From contig JAVLUO010000004.1 of NCBI GenBank assembly GCA_031628995.1, forward strand, positions 62,001 through 126,000: a DNA stretch of 64,000 nucleotides, in the 5' to 3' direction. Source of the stretch: Bacillota bacterium LX-D (GTDB lineage: Bacteria; Bacillota; DUOV01; Zhaonellaceae). Below are positions 18,244 to 28,545 of the stretch, piece after piece (the first letter of the stretch is position 1; each line of letters begins with the position of its first letter). The position numbers and the translations under genes were made by a program. The notes under the pieces were generated by a model, which saw nothing but the letters and a program-made list of their open reading frames with translations, was not told the DNA's origin and ran no database searches.

Positions 18244-18594
18244 TTATTTAATAAAGCGATCAATGGCTTTAGCAAGATTATCGATAGCAGCTTTATCACC
18301 TAATTCAACTGCATCCACAATACAGTGTTCCATATGGTCCTTCAATATTACCTTGCCAGTATTGTTCAGCGCAGAGATAACTGCAGATAATTGGATTAGC
18401 ACTTCGCTACAATCTCTTCCGTCTTCCACCATTCGTTTTACTGATTCTAAATGGCCGATTGCACGGGATAATCGGTTTAATACCATTTTTGTATTCTGAT
18501 GACTGTGTTTATGTTCATTGTCATGGCTATGTAAATACTCCGTACCATCAGGCGCTTTATGGGCATGAACTTGCCCTTTGATAATACCTTTCAT
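18244..18594 (-). CDS. CsoR-family metal-sensing repressor with His-rich N-terminus
   Basis: A 116-residue all-helical repressor. The ligand set Cys (RDCSEVLIQL), His and Cys (DHMEHC, spacing H-x3-C) matches the copper-binding C-H-C triad of CsoR rather than RcnR. The first 30 residues carry a His-rich segment (VHAHK, LHSHDNEHKHSH), which may add a second metal site, as in some nickel/cobalt sensors. GAGGAAG precedes the ATG at 18594; an upstream frame to 18624 has no such site. It sits upstream of and in line with the import operon and is its likely regulator. Confidence 0.85.
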   Translation of the reverse strand: MKGIIKGQVHAHKAPDGTEYLHSHDNEHKHSHQNTKMVLNRLSRAIGHLESVKRMVEDGRDCSEVLIQLSAVISALNNTGKVILKDHMEHCIVDAVELGDKAAIDNLAKAIDRFIK

Positions 18595-18653
18595 AACAAA
18601 CTTCCTCCTCGTCTTTAATAACATTCCGTGATAACATTAGCCCTTTATAATAT

Positions 18654-18830
18654 TTACTGCTGCTTCAATTTAATATAGTTGCCGGAGAGCGCTTCAAACA
18701 TTTCCAGGTAATGCCCGCAGCGCGCTCTAATCTTGGTATATTGTGCCTTTTTACCGTTCTTTTGTAAATACAGGTTGCGGTCATATATTTCATCCGCTAG
18801 TTTTGAAGCATTAGTTCTTCTCGATACTCC
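18654..18830 (-). pseudogene. Open tail behind the zinc-finger gene, possible frameshifted C-terminus
   Basis: A frame one base off the zinc-finger gene runs for about 57 codons from 18830 to a TAA at 18654 and reads like protein (ADEIYDRNLYLQKNGKKAQY...YLEMFEALSGNYIKL). It has no start codon of its own near a ribosome binding site. It is either the lost C-terminus of the upstream gene after a frameshift, or the remains of a second gene at the element's edge. Confidence 0.4.
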
Positions 18831-19794
18831 AGAATGGAATTGAAGGCTTCGGCGTACTTACTTCAGCAGCCTTCTTGCGAGCATAGCTGGCACGTCTGTT
18901 TCTTCGATTACGCTCGGCTTGACAGTCCCAATTATTGCAATATAATTGACGGCTTGAATGCCGTACGAAGTATTTACCGCAGGCAAGACAAGAGAGTATG
19001 GAGCCTTGCGATTCGAAATAGTTAATGTCTTCATCTACCGGTGGTGCAACATCAGCTACCATTCTGGAAAATGTGTACCAGCAGATGTCAAACACCGATT
19101 GAATGTCGGCCCCGTACATCACTTTCCCGGTTTTCTTATCTAATTTCAGTCTCATTCGAAAGTCCGGGAACATATCAATCACTTGGAAAATATGATCATT
19201 GTAATTCTCTAAAATACGGGCCTTATATTCCCCAACATCCTCATATTGCCTGTATCGTTCAAGAAAAGCGAGACTGTCACAAAGCCTGCCTTCATAATAA
19301 AGATTTCGTGCGTAGTCAATTTCTCCATAGTATTTAACTTTTCTCAAGGCAAAGTAAAGTTCAAATACAGTACCCAGACTGCATAAATCCTTTATGAATT
19401 GATTTACATAGAATGTGGCATCTTTCTGAATCAAATCCATGTAAGTTATATGTGCAAACTTTTCGCTATCCAGCATTTCATAAAGACTGTCAATATTGTA
19501 GGGATGAATATTGTTTCTGCACCAATCCCAGACGGCATCTGTCATCGGAACAGTGCTGTCTGGGTTATTTAATTTGCCATAAAGGTTACACAAGCTGACT
19601 AACAGTTCCTGTCCGGTTAAGGAATAGTCAGTGCCGCTTTCCGGAGCATGAAGGCCTGTGAAAATGGGCTTCAGTACTTCGCCACCATCATCATAGTCCG
19701 GAACATACTCAGGAAATCGCACAGCTCTATATATCATCTCGCCAACGCCGCCAATTTCTACGAAACCGAGATTTTCTACCGGCAGTTTTTTCAT
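18811..19794 (-). CDS. Uncharacterised zinc-finger protein (DUF6076-like)
   Basis: A 327-residue protein carried by mobile elements. The body is acidic and without recognised catalytic motifs. The C-terminal part has LSCLACGKYFVRHSSRQLYCNNWDC, a CxxC...C...C zinc knuckle, followed by a basic stretch (ERNRRNRRASYARKK), together resembling the DUF6076/CGNR-like finger found in element-borne proteins. AAAGGATGA precedes the ATG at 19794; an upstream in-frame ATG at 19803 lacks spacing. It diverges from the replication genes. The function is unknown; nucleic-acid binding is likely from the finger. Confidence 0.7.
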   Translation of the reverse strand: MKKLPVENLGFVEIGGVGEMIYRAVRFPEYVPDYDDGGEVLKPIFTGLHAPESGTDYSLTGQELLVSLCNLYGKLNNPDSTVPMTDAVWDWCRNNIHPYNIDSLYEMLDSEKFAHITYMDLIQKDATFYVNQFIKDLCSLGTVFELYFALRKVKYYGEIDYARNLYYEGRLCDSLAFLERYRQYEDVGEYKARILENYNDHIFQVIDMFPDFRMRLKLDKKTGKVMYGADIQSVFDICWYTFSRMVADVAPPVDEDINYFESQGSILSCLACGKYFVRHSSRQLYCNNWDCQAERNRRNRRASYARKKAAEVSTPKPSIPFWSIEKN

Positions 19795-19845
19795 GGCAAT
19801 CATCCTTTGAATGTAATCGTTATTGTAAGCGATGAAAATTTAACA

Positions 19846-19880
19846 TCACTTACATTGTATTATACAATTGCATTGAATAC
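19846..19880. promoter_or_regulatory. Palindromic operator candidate in the divergent promoter region
   Basis: ATTGTATTATACAAT is a near-perfect dyad. On the minus strand TATAAT occurs in it with a weak TTGTTC 18 bases upstream, so it would overlap the promoter of the zinc-finger gene. A related TTGTATTC lies beside it. Confidence 0.4.
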
Positions 19881-19916
19881 AAGAACAAATTGTAAAACTA
19901 CTTAAATTCCGATTCC

Positions 19917-20095
19917 TTGACAACTGAATAGTCCGCCCGCAAGAGATACTTTTGCAGCGTCGCCGCCACGATGGTGAAAGCCGGAGCGCCTCTGCTGCAA
20001 GTGGATACGGGGAGACCACGAGCAGGTGGCTGCCTCAGGAACGGTAGCGAATGGTGGATGTAGAAACTAAACCAACTATCAAGATAGGGAGGAAA
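19917..20095 (+). ncRNA. Candidate structured RNA or leader of the replication operon
   Basis: A G+C-rich non-coding stretch between the divergent genes. Several hairpins can be drawn: CCAC-GAGCAG-GTGG, GCTGCC against GGTAGC, and CCA-CGA-TGG. GATGGTGAAAGCCGG resembles loop-rich conserved RNAs. It begins right after TTGACAACTGAATAG, a plausible -35 region. Frames are interrupted in all readings. Its position upstream of a P4-like primase recalls the C4-type antisense RNAs of P4/P1 phages, but I cannot confirm that family. Confidence 0.4.
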
Positions 20096-20101
20096 GAGTA
20101 A

Positions 20102-20278
20102 ATGGAGAAAACGACCATGAGTGTGCAGGAACTGTCGGCACAGATGGGCATTAGCCTGCCGAAGGCTTACGAACTTGTAAAAACGCCGGGATTTCCAGTC
20201 ATACGAGTTGGTACGAGAATATTGATTCCAGTTGAAGCCTTTAAGAAATGGCTGGTCATAAACTCGGCGCACAAATAA
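20102..20278 (+). CDS. Small excisionase-like HTH protein
   Basis: A 58-residue protein. MSVQELSAQMGISLPKAYEL is a winged-helix HTH of the excisionase/MerR class, followed by the wing PGFPVIRVGTRILIPVEAFKKWL, which is the classic HTH_17 layout. GGGAGG is located 11 bases before the ATG. The stop overlaps an ATG (TAATG), and the primase gene follows. It probably regulates excision or the replication operon. Confidence 0.85.
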   Translation: MEKTTMSVQELSAQMGISLPKAYELVKTPGFPVIRVGTRILIPVEAFKKWLVINSAHK

Positions 20279-20306
20279 TGGCAGCACAAAATGCAGCGGA
20301 GAGGAG

Positions 20307-22613
20307 GTGGACGAGACGGCAAACGCAATGCAGGAACTGATGGATATGAAGATATGGATGCTATGGCGATGGAGAACAGATCAAAAAGGCAAGCCGACGA
20401 AGAAACCTTTTGCCGCCCGAGGCGGTGCAACCGGAACTGATGATAAATGGTCTCATACATGGGTCACATACAATGAGGCAGTAAAAGCAAAGGAGCATAA
20501 TCCTGTTGCCGCCGGTGTCGGTTTCAAGATACCGAAAGGCTATTACTTCATAGACATCGACCATAAAGCGCTTACAGATCCGCTTGTTCAGACGATTTTA
20601 GCAAGGCATGACTCTTATGCAGAATACTCGGTCAGCGGCACAGGCATACATCAATATGGCAAATGTGACTTTACACAAATCCCTACCTACATTGATAAAA
20701 ACGGGAATTTAAAACTCGATCGGCAGTTCTATACGAAGAATCCCCATAACAATTTGGAACTGTATATCGGCGGCATTACAAACCGCTTTGCCGCCTTTAC
20801 CGGCAATATCATTAATGATAAGCCTCTGCGCGAATGTACCGCAGCAGTTCTTACGACGCTTGATAAAAATATGCGGCGCAAAGAAAAAGCCAAGTACAGT
20901 GCCAAGCGTGACGGTGATCGCGCCGTTTTTGATATCGTCTGCAACTTACGCAAGCAGAAAAATGGAGAGAAATTCAAGAAGCTGTATGACGATGGAGATA
21001 TCTCCGGATATGGCTCTCACTCCGAAGCTGATGCGGCACTGTGCGCCATGATTGCCTTTCGAACCGGGCCAGATCCTGCGGCTATTGATGAAATCTTCCG
21101 CAGTTCTGCCCTCTATCGGGAAAAATGGGAGCGTGAAGATTACAGAGAAGCCACCATCAATGCCGGTATCGATGCCTGTCATGGCATTTTCCATAAATCC
21201 AGGATGGAGCATCCGAACTTCATCAAATTTCATGAACAGACCGGTGAATCTTATGTCAGCGTTCCGCTCCTTGCAAAGTACGTACGTGAGCACCTCCGCT
21301 ATGTGCTTGTAAGGGATAACGGAAAGCAGGGCCTTTTGAAATATGTCTACGAAAACGGCTGTTATCGGCTCTATGCCGACAATATGCTGATGGGTATTAT
21401 CAAGCAGTACATCGCGGATTATGACGAGGAACTTGTGAGAATGGGCATCGTCAGCGAAACTTTACAGCATATCACCACTGACCTTAATTATGTTAGCCAG
21501 GATGAATTGAACGCCGATGAGGATTTTATCAACTTCAGAAATGGCCTGCTCCGTATCACTGCAGATAACGCCATTCTTGTACCACACTCCCCGGATATCC
21601 TCTCCACCATTCAGATTCCGTGCAACTGGGCGGGAAGGGAAACACCTACGCCGGTCTTCGACAGGTATATGCACACCCTCACAGACGGAGACAAGGCCAT
21701 AGAACATCTACTCCTTGAGTTTATCGGAGTATGCATCTCCAACATCAAGGGATGGCGAATGAAAAAAGCGCTTTTCCTTGTCGGCGATGGCGACACCGGC
21801 AAATCTCAGCTAAAGAGCCTTGTAGAGCGGTTGCTCGGCAAGGGTAACTTCATAGGAATCGACCTCAAGGAGATTGAAGCGCGTTTCGGCACCGGCGCGA
21901 TATATGGCACACGCCTTGCCGGTAGCTCGGATATGAGTTTCCTATCCGTAGATGAGTTGAAAACATTTAAGAAAATTACCGGCGGCGACAGCCTATATGC
22001 CGAGTTCAAAGGACAGCAGGCCTTTGAGTTCACCTACAACGGGCTGCTCTGGTTTTGCATGAACAGACTTCCCAAGTTTGGCGGCGATGACGGCAAATGG
22101 GTCTATGACCGCATTATGGTGGTGCGTTGTCCTAATGTCATTCCAAAGGACAAGCAGGACAAAACACTCCTTGACAAAATGTATGCCGAGCGTGATGGCA
22201 TCGTCTACAAGGCTGTTAAGGCGCTGCAGACGGTTATTGCAAACGGGTACATCTTTTCCGAGCCGGACAGTGTAAGCCTTGCAAGAGAGCAATATATGTC
22301 AGAGAACAATACTGTGATCTCATTCTATGAGGAATGTATGTGCAAACGGTCAGGTGGCAAGTTTAATGATTCCGCTACAACGAGCCGCATCTACGATGTT
22401 TACAGGGCATGGTGCTATGACAACAATAACGGCTTTGCCAAGACAGCCAAAGAGTTCAGAGAAACATTGGCATTCCATCTCGGCTGCACCTTTAAGGAGA
22501 TGACCGTTCATACCAATAAAGGCACCTATTATAAAAACCTCACTCTCACTATTGAGGCAAAGGAGCAGTACAAGAAGGCTTATGGCTATGACAGTACGGA
22601 TTTTCTTGCTTAA
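20307..22613 (+). CDS. Phage/satellite P4-type primase-helicase
   Basis: About 768 residues. The N-terminal third is a primase-polymerase-like domain (KIWMLWRWRTDQKGKPTKKP; GYYFIDIDHK with catalytic acidic residues; YSVSGTGIHQYGKC). The C-terminal half is an SF3 helicase (Walker A FLVGDGDTGKSQ; LAGSSDMSFLSVDELKTFKKITGGD; sensor LWFCMNRLPKF), and the last 100 residues fit a P4-type DNA-binding domain. It would prime and unwind the element's origin. The start is uncertain: GTG at 20307 follows GGAGAGGAG closely, while ATG 20328 is 20 bases from that site. The iteron array begins right behind it. Confidence 0.9.
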   Translation: MDETANAMQELMDMKIWMLWRWRTDQKGKPTKKPFAARGGATGTDDKWSHTWVTYNEAVKAKEHNPVAAGVGFKIPKGYYFIDIDHKALTDPLVQTILARHDSYAEYSVSGTGIHQYGKCDFTQIPTYIDKNGNLKLDRQFYTKNPHNNLELYIGGITNRFAAFTGNIINDKPLRECTAAVLTTLDKNMRRKEKAKYSAKRDGDRAVFDIVCNLRKQKNGEKFKKLYDDGDISGYGSHSEADAALCAMIAFRTGPDPAAIDEIFRSSALYREKWEREDYREATINAGIDACHGIFHKSRMEHPNFIKFHEQTGESYVSVPLLAKYVREHLRYVLVRDNGKQGLLKYVYENGCYRLYADNMLMGIIKQYIADYDEELVRMGIVSETLQHITTDLNYVSQDELNADEDFINFRNGLLRITADNAILVPHSPDILSTIQIPCNWAGRETPTPVFDRYMHTLTDGDKAIEHLLLEFIGVCISNIKGWRMKKALFLVGDGDTGKSQLKSLVERLLGKGNFIGIDLKEIEARFGTGAIYGTRLAGSSDMSFLSVDELKTFKKITGGDSLYAEFKGQQAFEFTYNGLLWFCMNRLPKFGGDDGKWVYDRIMVVRCPNVIPKDKQDKTLLDKMYAERDGIVYKAVKALQTVIANGYIFSEPDSVSLAREQYMSENNTVISFYEECMCKRSGGKFNDSATTSRIYDVYRAWCYDNNNGFAKTAKEFRETLAFHLGCTFKEMTVHTNKGTYYKNLTLTIEAKEQYKKAYGYDSTDFLA

Positions 22614-22615
22614 AA

Positions 22616-22910
22616 GTGACAGAAGTGACAGTCGAGTGACAGTTCTCACAGGCAACTGTCACCGCGAAAACGCCCATATATCAAGGGTTTCCAGCCACAA
22701 GTGACAGAAGTGATAGTCTTTCAAACTTCTTAGCGGGAAAAATAAAGTTTGGAATTGTACAGAGAACAAGGAAAAGATTATGAGCAGTGTGAGTATGAAA
22801 TGAAAAGTTCTGTCACTTTCGTCACTGAAGCTTTAAAAGCCTTGCCGCAAGCCGCTTTCCAGCGTGACAGTTCATCAAAACTACTGTCACTGAACCGTCA
22901 CTTCTGTCAC
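22616..22910. repeat. Symmetric GTGACAG iteron array, candidate origin
   Basis: GTGACAG occurs on the plus strand at 22616, 22625, 22636, 22701 and 22864, and as GTGATAG at 22710. CTGTCAC (minus) occurs at 22656, 22810, 22884 and 22904, with one-mismatch copies at 22819 (TCGTCAC) and 22895 (CCGTCAC). The first three have gaps of 2 and 4 bases; the last three, on the other strand, have gaps of 4 and 2. Direct pairs at 22701/22710 and 22810/22819 mirror each other as well. The array is therefore a large imperfect inverted repeat: triplet, pair, pair, triplet. A 64-codon frame across it (22749-22943) is probably not a gene. Confidence 0.8.
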
Positions 22911-23032
22911 CGGAAGTATCACTGGAGGGAGGAACAGCTATAGCGATTCATCATGACGAACACTCAGCAATTAGATCTACAGAAAATATCATCAACCGCA
23001 TTCAAACATCTTAATTTTGAGGAGGGAAAAAC

Positions 23033-23338
23033 ATGAATTATCCGCTTATGAAAATGAACAAGGAAGGCACTCTGCTGCGGCCGCAGCACACTTATTATTC
23101 CGATGAGTATGCCCATGCCATGTGCGACCTGCATCTTTCCAATGTTGTCATCGAAGACGATAAAGGAAAGTTAAAAATGCGATACCGCCTCCATGCAAAG
23201 CATCCTCATACCATTGAAGGGGCTATGGCATATAACATTCTGTGTCCGAAATGCCACCACCACTTGAAACAGGTAGGAAGATCGCTCAGCTACCATGACC
23301 TCGGTCTCTATGCCTGTCCATTCTGCGATAAGATTTAA
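23033..23338 (+). CDS. Element-borne zinc-ribbon protein, unknown function
   Basis: A 101-residue protein. Two CxxC pairs, CPKCHHH and CPFCDK, form a C-terminal zinc ribbon. The N-terminus (MNYPLMKMNKEGTLLRPQHTYYSDEYAHAMCDLHL) matches no family I can name. GAGGAGGG precedes the ATG by about eight bases. It is directly followed by the capsid gene (13-bp gap), so the two are probably one operon. Confidence 0.8.
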   Translation: MNYPLMKMNKEGTLLRPQHTYYSDEYAHAMCDLHLSNVVIEDDKGKLKMRYRLHAKHPHTIEGAMAYNILCPKCHHHLKQVGRSLSYHDLGLYACPFCDKI

Positions 23339-23351
23339 GGAGGGGAACGCC

Positions 23352-24299
23352 ATGAATTATACTGAAGTCAGAGTATATACCGGTCAGCCGGAATACAGCA
23401 GGCACTTCTGGAATGCCATGCGCGGCCAGGAAAACGATTATTCCGGACTTTCCGAAGGCCGCAGCAGCGAGACGGGCACTTATGTCATGCCAAACGCCAC
23501 AAATAACAAATATGAAGCAGCCATCATAAACGAGAGCCTGTTCCGTAAAATCGGCACAACCTTTAACGTATATGAAGGTAGTTATCACATTCTTGCAAAG
23601 GAATACGATGACCTTGCGCAGTTTGTGCCGGAAGGCGGCGCTATCCCAGTTTTTGACGGAATAAACGATTTCACTCCGTATACCGTTGAAAGCCATAAGC
23701 TCGCTGCTCTTGTAAAAATGAATTCGGACTTTGTCCGCGATGCCGCATTCGACATTGAAAGCTACCTTGTAAAGCGCCTTGCCAGGAACTTTGCCAAAGC
23801 TGAGGACAACGCCTTTATTAACGGTACCGGCGTACAGATGCCGACAGGTATCTTAAACGGTGAAAACGGCGCTGAGGTTGCCTATGCCGTTGATGAAATC
23901 ACCTATGATGATATAATCCGCCTGTACTTCTCTGTGAAGCCGGAATACCGCAAAAATGCCGTATGGCTCATGAACGATAAGACAGCCCTTGCCCTTCGCA
24001 CAATGAAGGATGAAGCCGGAAACTACCTTTGGCGCGACAGCGATGATACCATCCTCGGTAAAAAGGTATTTATATCAGAGTTTATGCCGGATATGGAGTC
24101 TGATTCAAAGCCTATAGCCTTCGGTGATTTTAGCTACTACTGGATCATCTGCAGAAGCCCTGTCAGCGTGAGGGCACTATCAGAGAAGTTTGCCCTGCTC
24201 GACCAGATGGGTTACCTTGCCTTTGAATTTGTTGACGGAAAACTTATCCGCCCGGAGGCAGTGAAGGTAATTCAGATGAATACCGAGACCAACAGTTAA
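23352..24299 (+). CDS. Phage major capsid protein (HK97 fold, mature-type length)
   Basis: A 315-residue protein resembling the HK97 gp5-type capsid family. SLFRKIGTTFNVYEGSYHI, GINDFTPYTVESHKLAALVKM, SYLVKRLARNFAKAEDNAFINGTG and ILGKKVFISEFMP are the E-loop/P-domain and A-domain blocks usual in Siphovirus-type capsids. It lacks the roughly 100-residue N-terminal scaffolding (delta) domain, and no maturation protease is nearby. AAGGAGGGGAACGCC precedes the ATG at 23352. A terminator follows directly. No portal, terminase or tail genes occur in the element. Confidence 0.85.
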   Translation: MNYTEVRVYTGQPEYSRHFWNAMRGQENDYSGLSEGRSSETGTYVMPNATNNKYEAAIINESLFRKIGTTFNVYEGSYHILAKEYDDLAQFVPEGGAIPVFDGINDFTPYTVESHKLAALVKMNSDFVRDAAFDIESYLVKRLARNFAKAEDNAFINGTGVQMPTGILNGENGAEVAYAVDEITYDDIIRLYFSVKPEYRKNAVWLMNDKTALALRTMKDEAGNYLWRDSDDTILGKKVFISEFMPDMESDSKPIAFGDFSYYWIICRSPVSVRALSEKFALLDQMGYLAFEFVDGKLIRPEAVKVIQMNTETNS

Positions 24300-24306
24300 A
24301 ACATAC

Positions 24307-24346
24307 GAGAAAAGGCACAGTGGAATATCCTGCTGTGCCTTTTCTC
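24307..24346. terminator. Strong terminator after the capsid gene
   Basis: A perfect 14-bp stem: GAGAAAAGGCACAG pairs with CTGTGCCTTTTCTC around a 12-base loop. The rest of the 240-bp gap to the next gene shows no further gene. Confidence 0.88.
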
Positions 24347-24539
24347 TAAAGAATAAACTTTCCCAAGATGAAATACACACCAAATTTATTTCAATTATAT
24401 GAATTTTATCCCGGTTGTTCCTTTAATACCCCGTTTGAATTTGCGTTTTTTCCTACGAAGCCCCACGCCCGTTGCACGATCGAAAGGGTGTAAGGATTAA
24501 TTACCCCCTACCCCCAAGGTCAGAAAGGAGGAGTGCCTT

Positions 24540-26448
<1,909 letters not shown>

Positions 26449-26535
26449 CCGGTAAATACATACCAAACTATGCCGATATTTTCCGGGATTGAAAATCCCT
26501 AAGACGCACCCTCAAAGGGCTGGTTTTTTTTATTA

Positions 26536-26820
26536 GTTTGCCCGGCATGTTTGCTGAGCCGATGGGCTGAAAGAAGCCCTATCGCCTAACCGGCAGGAAG
26601 ATAACTCGTGAGCAAGGGCGTTACTGGTAACTGTGGGTCTGAAGGAAGCCGAAGGGGGGAACTTAGAACATAGCGCAAGCAAACCGAGGTTGGCTAGTCA
26701 GGCGGGTAACCTTGCAAAAAATGGGAAAGCCCAAAAGCCGGATAACCTGATTAGTTTGGACGTACGGTTCTGTGAGAAGGATAAAGCCGAAGCAAATTAC
26801 TTCGGCTTTACTTTACTCGA
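26536..26820 (+). mobile_element. Group II intron relic A, no ORF, internally deleted
   Basis: It starts GTTTGCCCGGCATG, a group II intron 5' end, directly behind a T-run that follows the recombinase gene. It ends with the 3' half of domain V (TACGGTTCTGTGAGAAGG) and a domain VI-like hairpin, AAAGCCGAAG/CTTCGGCTTT. It is nearly identical to relic B (54284-54949) but lacks about 390 bp, with a junction at a short ACG repeat, and has a 35-bp insertion. It cannot splice. Its last 24 bases serve as the 3' end of the next gene. Confidence 0.8.
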
Positions 26821-28410
26821 TTGGTAAGCTGTAAGTGCTTTCTCGGCTTCGGTGCGATAATTTCCATTTGGGTAATTGTTCAAGTAATTTTTAAGCGAAT
26901 CTAATACTTGTTTATGCTGCATTTCTTCTGACATTAGCACATCAATTTCCTGTCCGTAAGATTCCAAATGACTATAACACAAGGCAATTGAAAAAATGAC
27001 TTTTTCTTTTAAATCCGGTGGAAGTTCTTTATCCTTTAATTCTAAAAATTTCTGTAACGCTTGATAATAATTATTCTGTTCCTTAATTGAATTTTGAAGT
27101 TCAGTTTGAACTGGAGGCTGATTTCTGATTTCGTTAATATGTCCTAACCAATTATAGATAATGCGCTGTCCCTGCCAAAAATGATTGTAGAAAATCAAAT
27201 TATCATGGTAAATTAGCGCAGCAATTTTATATTGCAAAGGAGCTGAAAGTTCAGTGTTATCAAGCTGTTGGGCATAAGCTGAAAGCTCTGTTAACTTGGC
27301 TTGCTGCTCTTTTACCTTGGACCAAAAAGCCCACTTATCAGTTTTATCATTTTGAGATTTGTCGAACGTAAAATTATAAACTGGTTTCTCCTCATACTCC
27401 TGAGCAAATTTTTGAAGTTTAGCAATACCAACCTGGTATTTACCTGAGCGAATAAGTTTCAAAGCAAGTGTGTATTTGGCTGCAGGTTCAACTTCCGGAC
27501 AAATTTTTTGTGAGGTAAGAGCATCGTTAAGTTGATCCGCATCCATTTTAACATCTAATACATAAATTAAGCGGCCTTTGGCATCATTTTGGATTGCTCC
27601 ATTAGGAGCTTTAACTGCTTGATAATACCAATTAAGTGCTTGAGAATAGTATCCGGAAATTTCGTAACAGCGTCCTAAACGGTAAGCGGCACTATCAGAT
27701 GCTATATGACCGGGATATTTCTTAATCCACTTAAGCCATTCCTCAATTTCTAGAGAAGGGTTGTATTGATTGTCTCCATATTGTCTTTCAGTTTTTTTAT
27801 CAATATCGAAGAAAGGAGTGCCGCTAATTTCCTCGTAGGCTTTAATTCCCTTGGCAAAATCGGAATTTGGGTATTGTTTACAAATTTGTTTGGAAATATA
27901 CCAAGGTATTTGCACAAATTGCCCATCGGGATAAGCCGCTAGCTTATTTGTTTCTATGTTTTGGACTAAAAATGACAATGCATTTTGCTCTTTGGCTTCG
28001 ACTAAGGCAACTAAAGACTCCTGAGCTAAAAGAGGAGCAGCATACTTGGCATTTTGCCAAAGAAACCAGGATATGTAATTTTTTTGACCTTCGTGCAAAA
28101 GCAGATTCTGTTTTAATTGTTGAAGTAAAACCCGCTGCAAATGATAATCATTAGTTTTGTCAAATAATTGAATTAAAAGAGAGCTATTTTGTTTAATTGA
28201 TAAAGAAAACAATGCTTCTATAATTTCCTCATCTGAAGCATGATTTTCTAAATTAGAGCAAAGTTTAGTTAGGTTAATTTCTTTATTGGTAATGGACTGC
28301 TTATATTTGCTTCCGGTTGCTCCGGCAGATTGAAGACGAATATTAAATAACGGAATAACTAAGGCTAAGATTAGGAGGCTAATTAGGGCTGTAAAAGGAA
28401 CTTTTTTCAC
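26797..28410 (-). CDS. Exported TPR-like repeat protein, unknown function
   Basis: A 537-residue protein with one N-terminal hydrophobic segment (FTALISLLILALVIPLF), which is an uncleaved anchor or a signal peptide. The rest is helical, with TPR-like units such as AYRLGRCYEISGYYSQALNWYYQA and TLALKLIRSGKYQVGIAKLQKFAQEY, so it is probably an extracytoplasmic scaffold. I do not recognise a named family. The last residues (VKPK) are encoded by intron relic A sequence, so the original C-terminus may have been altered. Confidence 0.75.
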   Translation of the reverse strand: MKKVPFTALISLLILALVIPLFNIRLQSAGATGSKYKQSITNKEINLTKLCSNLENHASDEEIIEALFSLSIKQNSSLLIQLFDKTNDYHLQRVLLQQLKQNLLLHEGQKNYISWFLWQNAKYAAPLLAQESLVALVEAKEQNALSFLVQNIETNKLAAYPDGQFVQIPWYISKQICKQYPNSDFAKGIKAYEEISGTPFFDIDKKTERQYGDNQYNPSLEIEEWLKWIKKYPGHIASDSAAYRLGRCYEISGYYSQALNWYYQAVKAPNGAIQNDAKGRLIYVLDVKMDADQLNDALTSQKICPEVEPAAKYTLALKLIRSGKYQVGIAKLQKFAQEYEEKPVYNFTFDKSQNDKTDKWAFWSKVKEQQAKLTELSAYAQQLDNTELSAPLQYKIAALIYHDNLIFYNHFWQGQRIIYNWLGHINEIRNQPPVQTELQNSIKEQNNYYQALQKFLELKDKELPPDLKEKVIFSIALCYSHLESYGQEIDVLMSEEMQHKQVLDSLKNYLNNYPNGNYRTEAEKALTAYQSSKVKPK

Positions 28411-28545
28411 TATTGGTCCAACCTTCCCTTGAGATAATAAGTATTAAATTAGGCATAAAACTGATATTTCCTTCTGAAAGCACTAATATCCAAAAGTTTT
28501 TGTTTTTTAAATTCTAATTGAAGCAATATAAGGAAGTGATTAATT

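Noticed and set aside
22616-22910. CRISPR array
   Set aside because: Units are only 7 bp, occur in both orientations and have spacers of 2-90 bp; no cas genes are nearby.
22749-22943. 64-codon frame behind the primase
   Set aside because: It runs through the GTGACAG repeats, has no ribosome binding site and its composition follows the repeats, so the repeats explain it better than a gene does.
23033-24299. Complete prophage
   Set aside because: Only one structural gene is present; terminase, portal, protease, tail and lysis genes are absent from the element.
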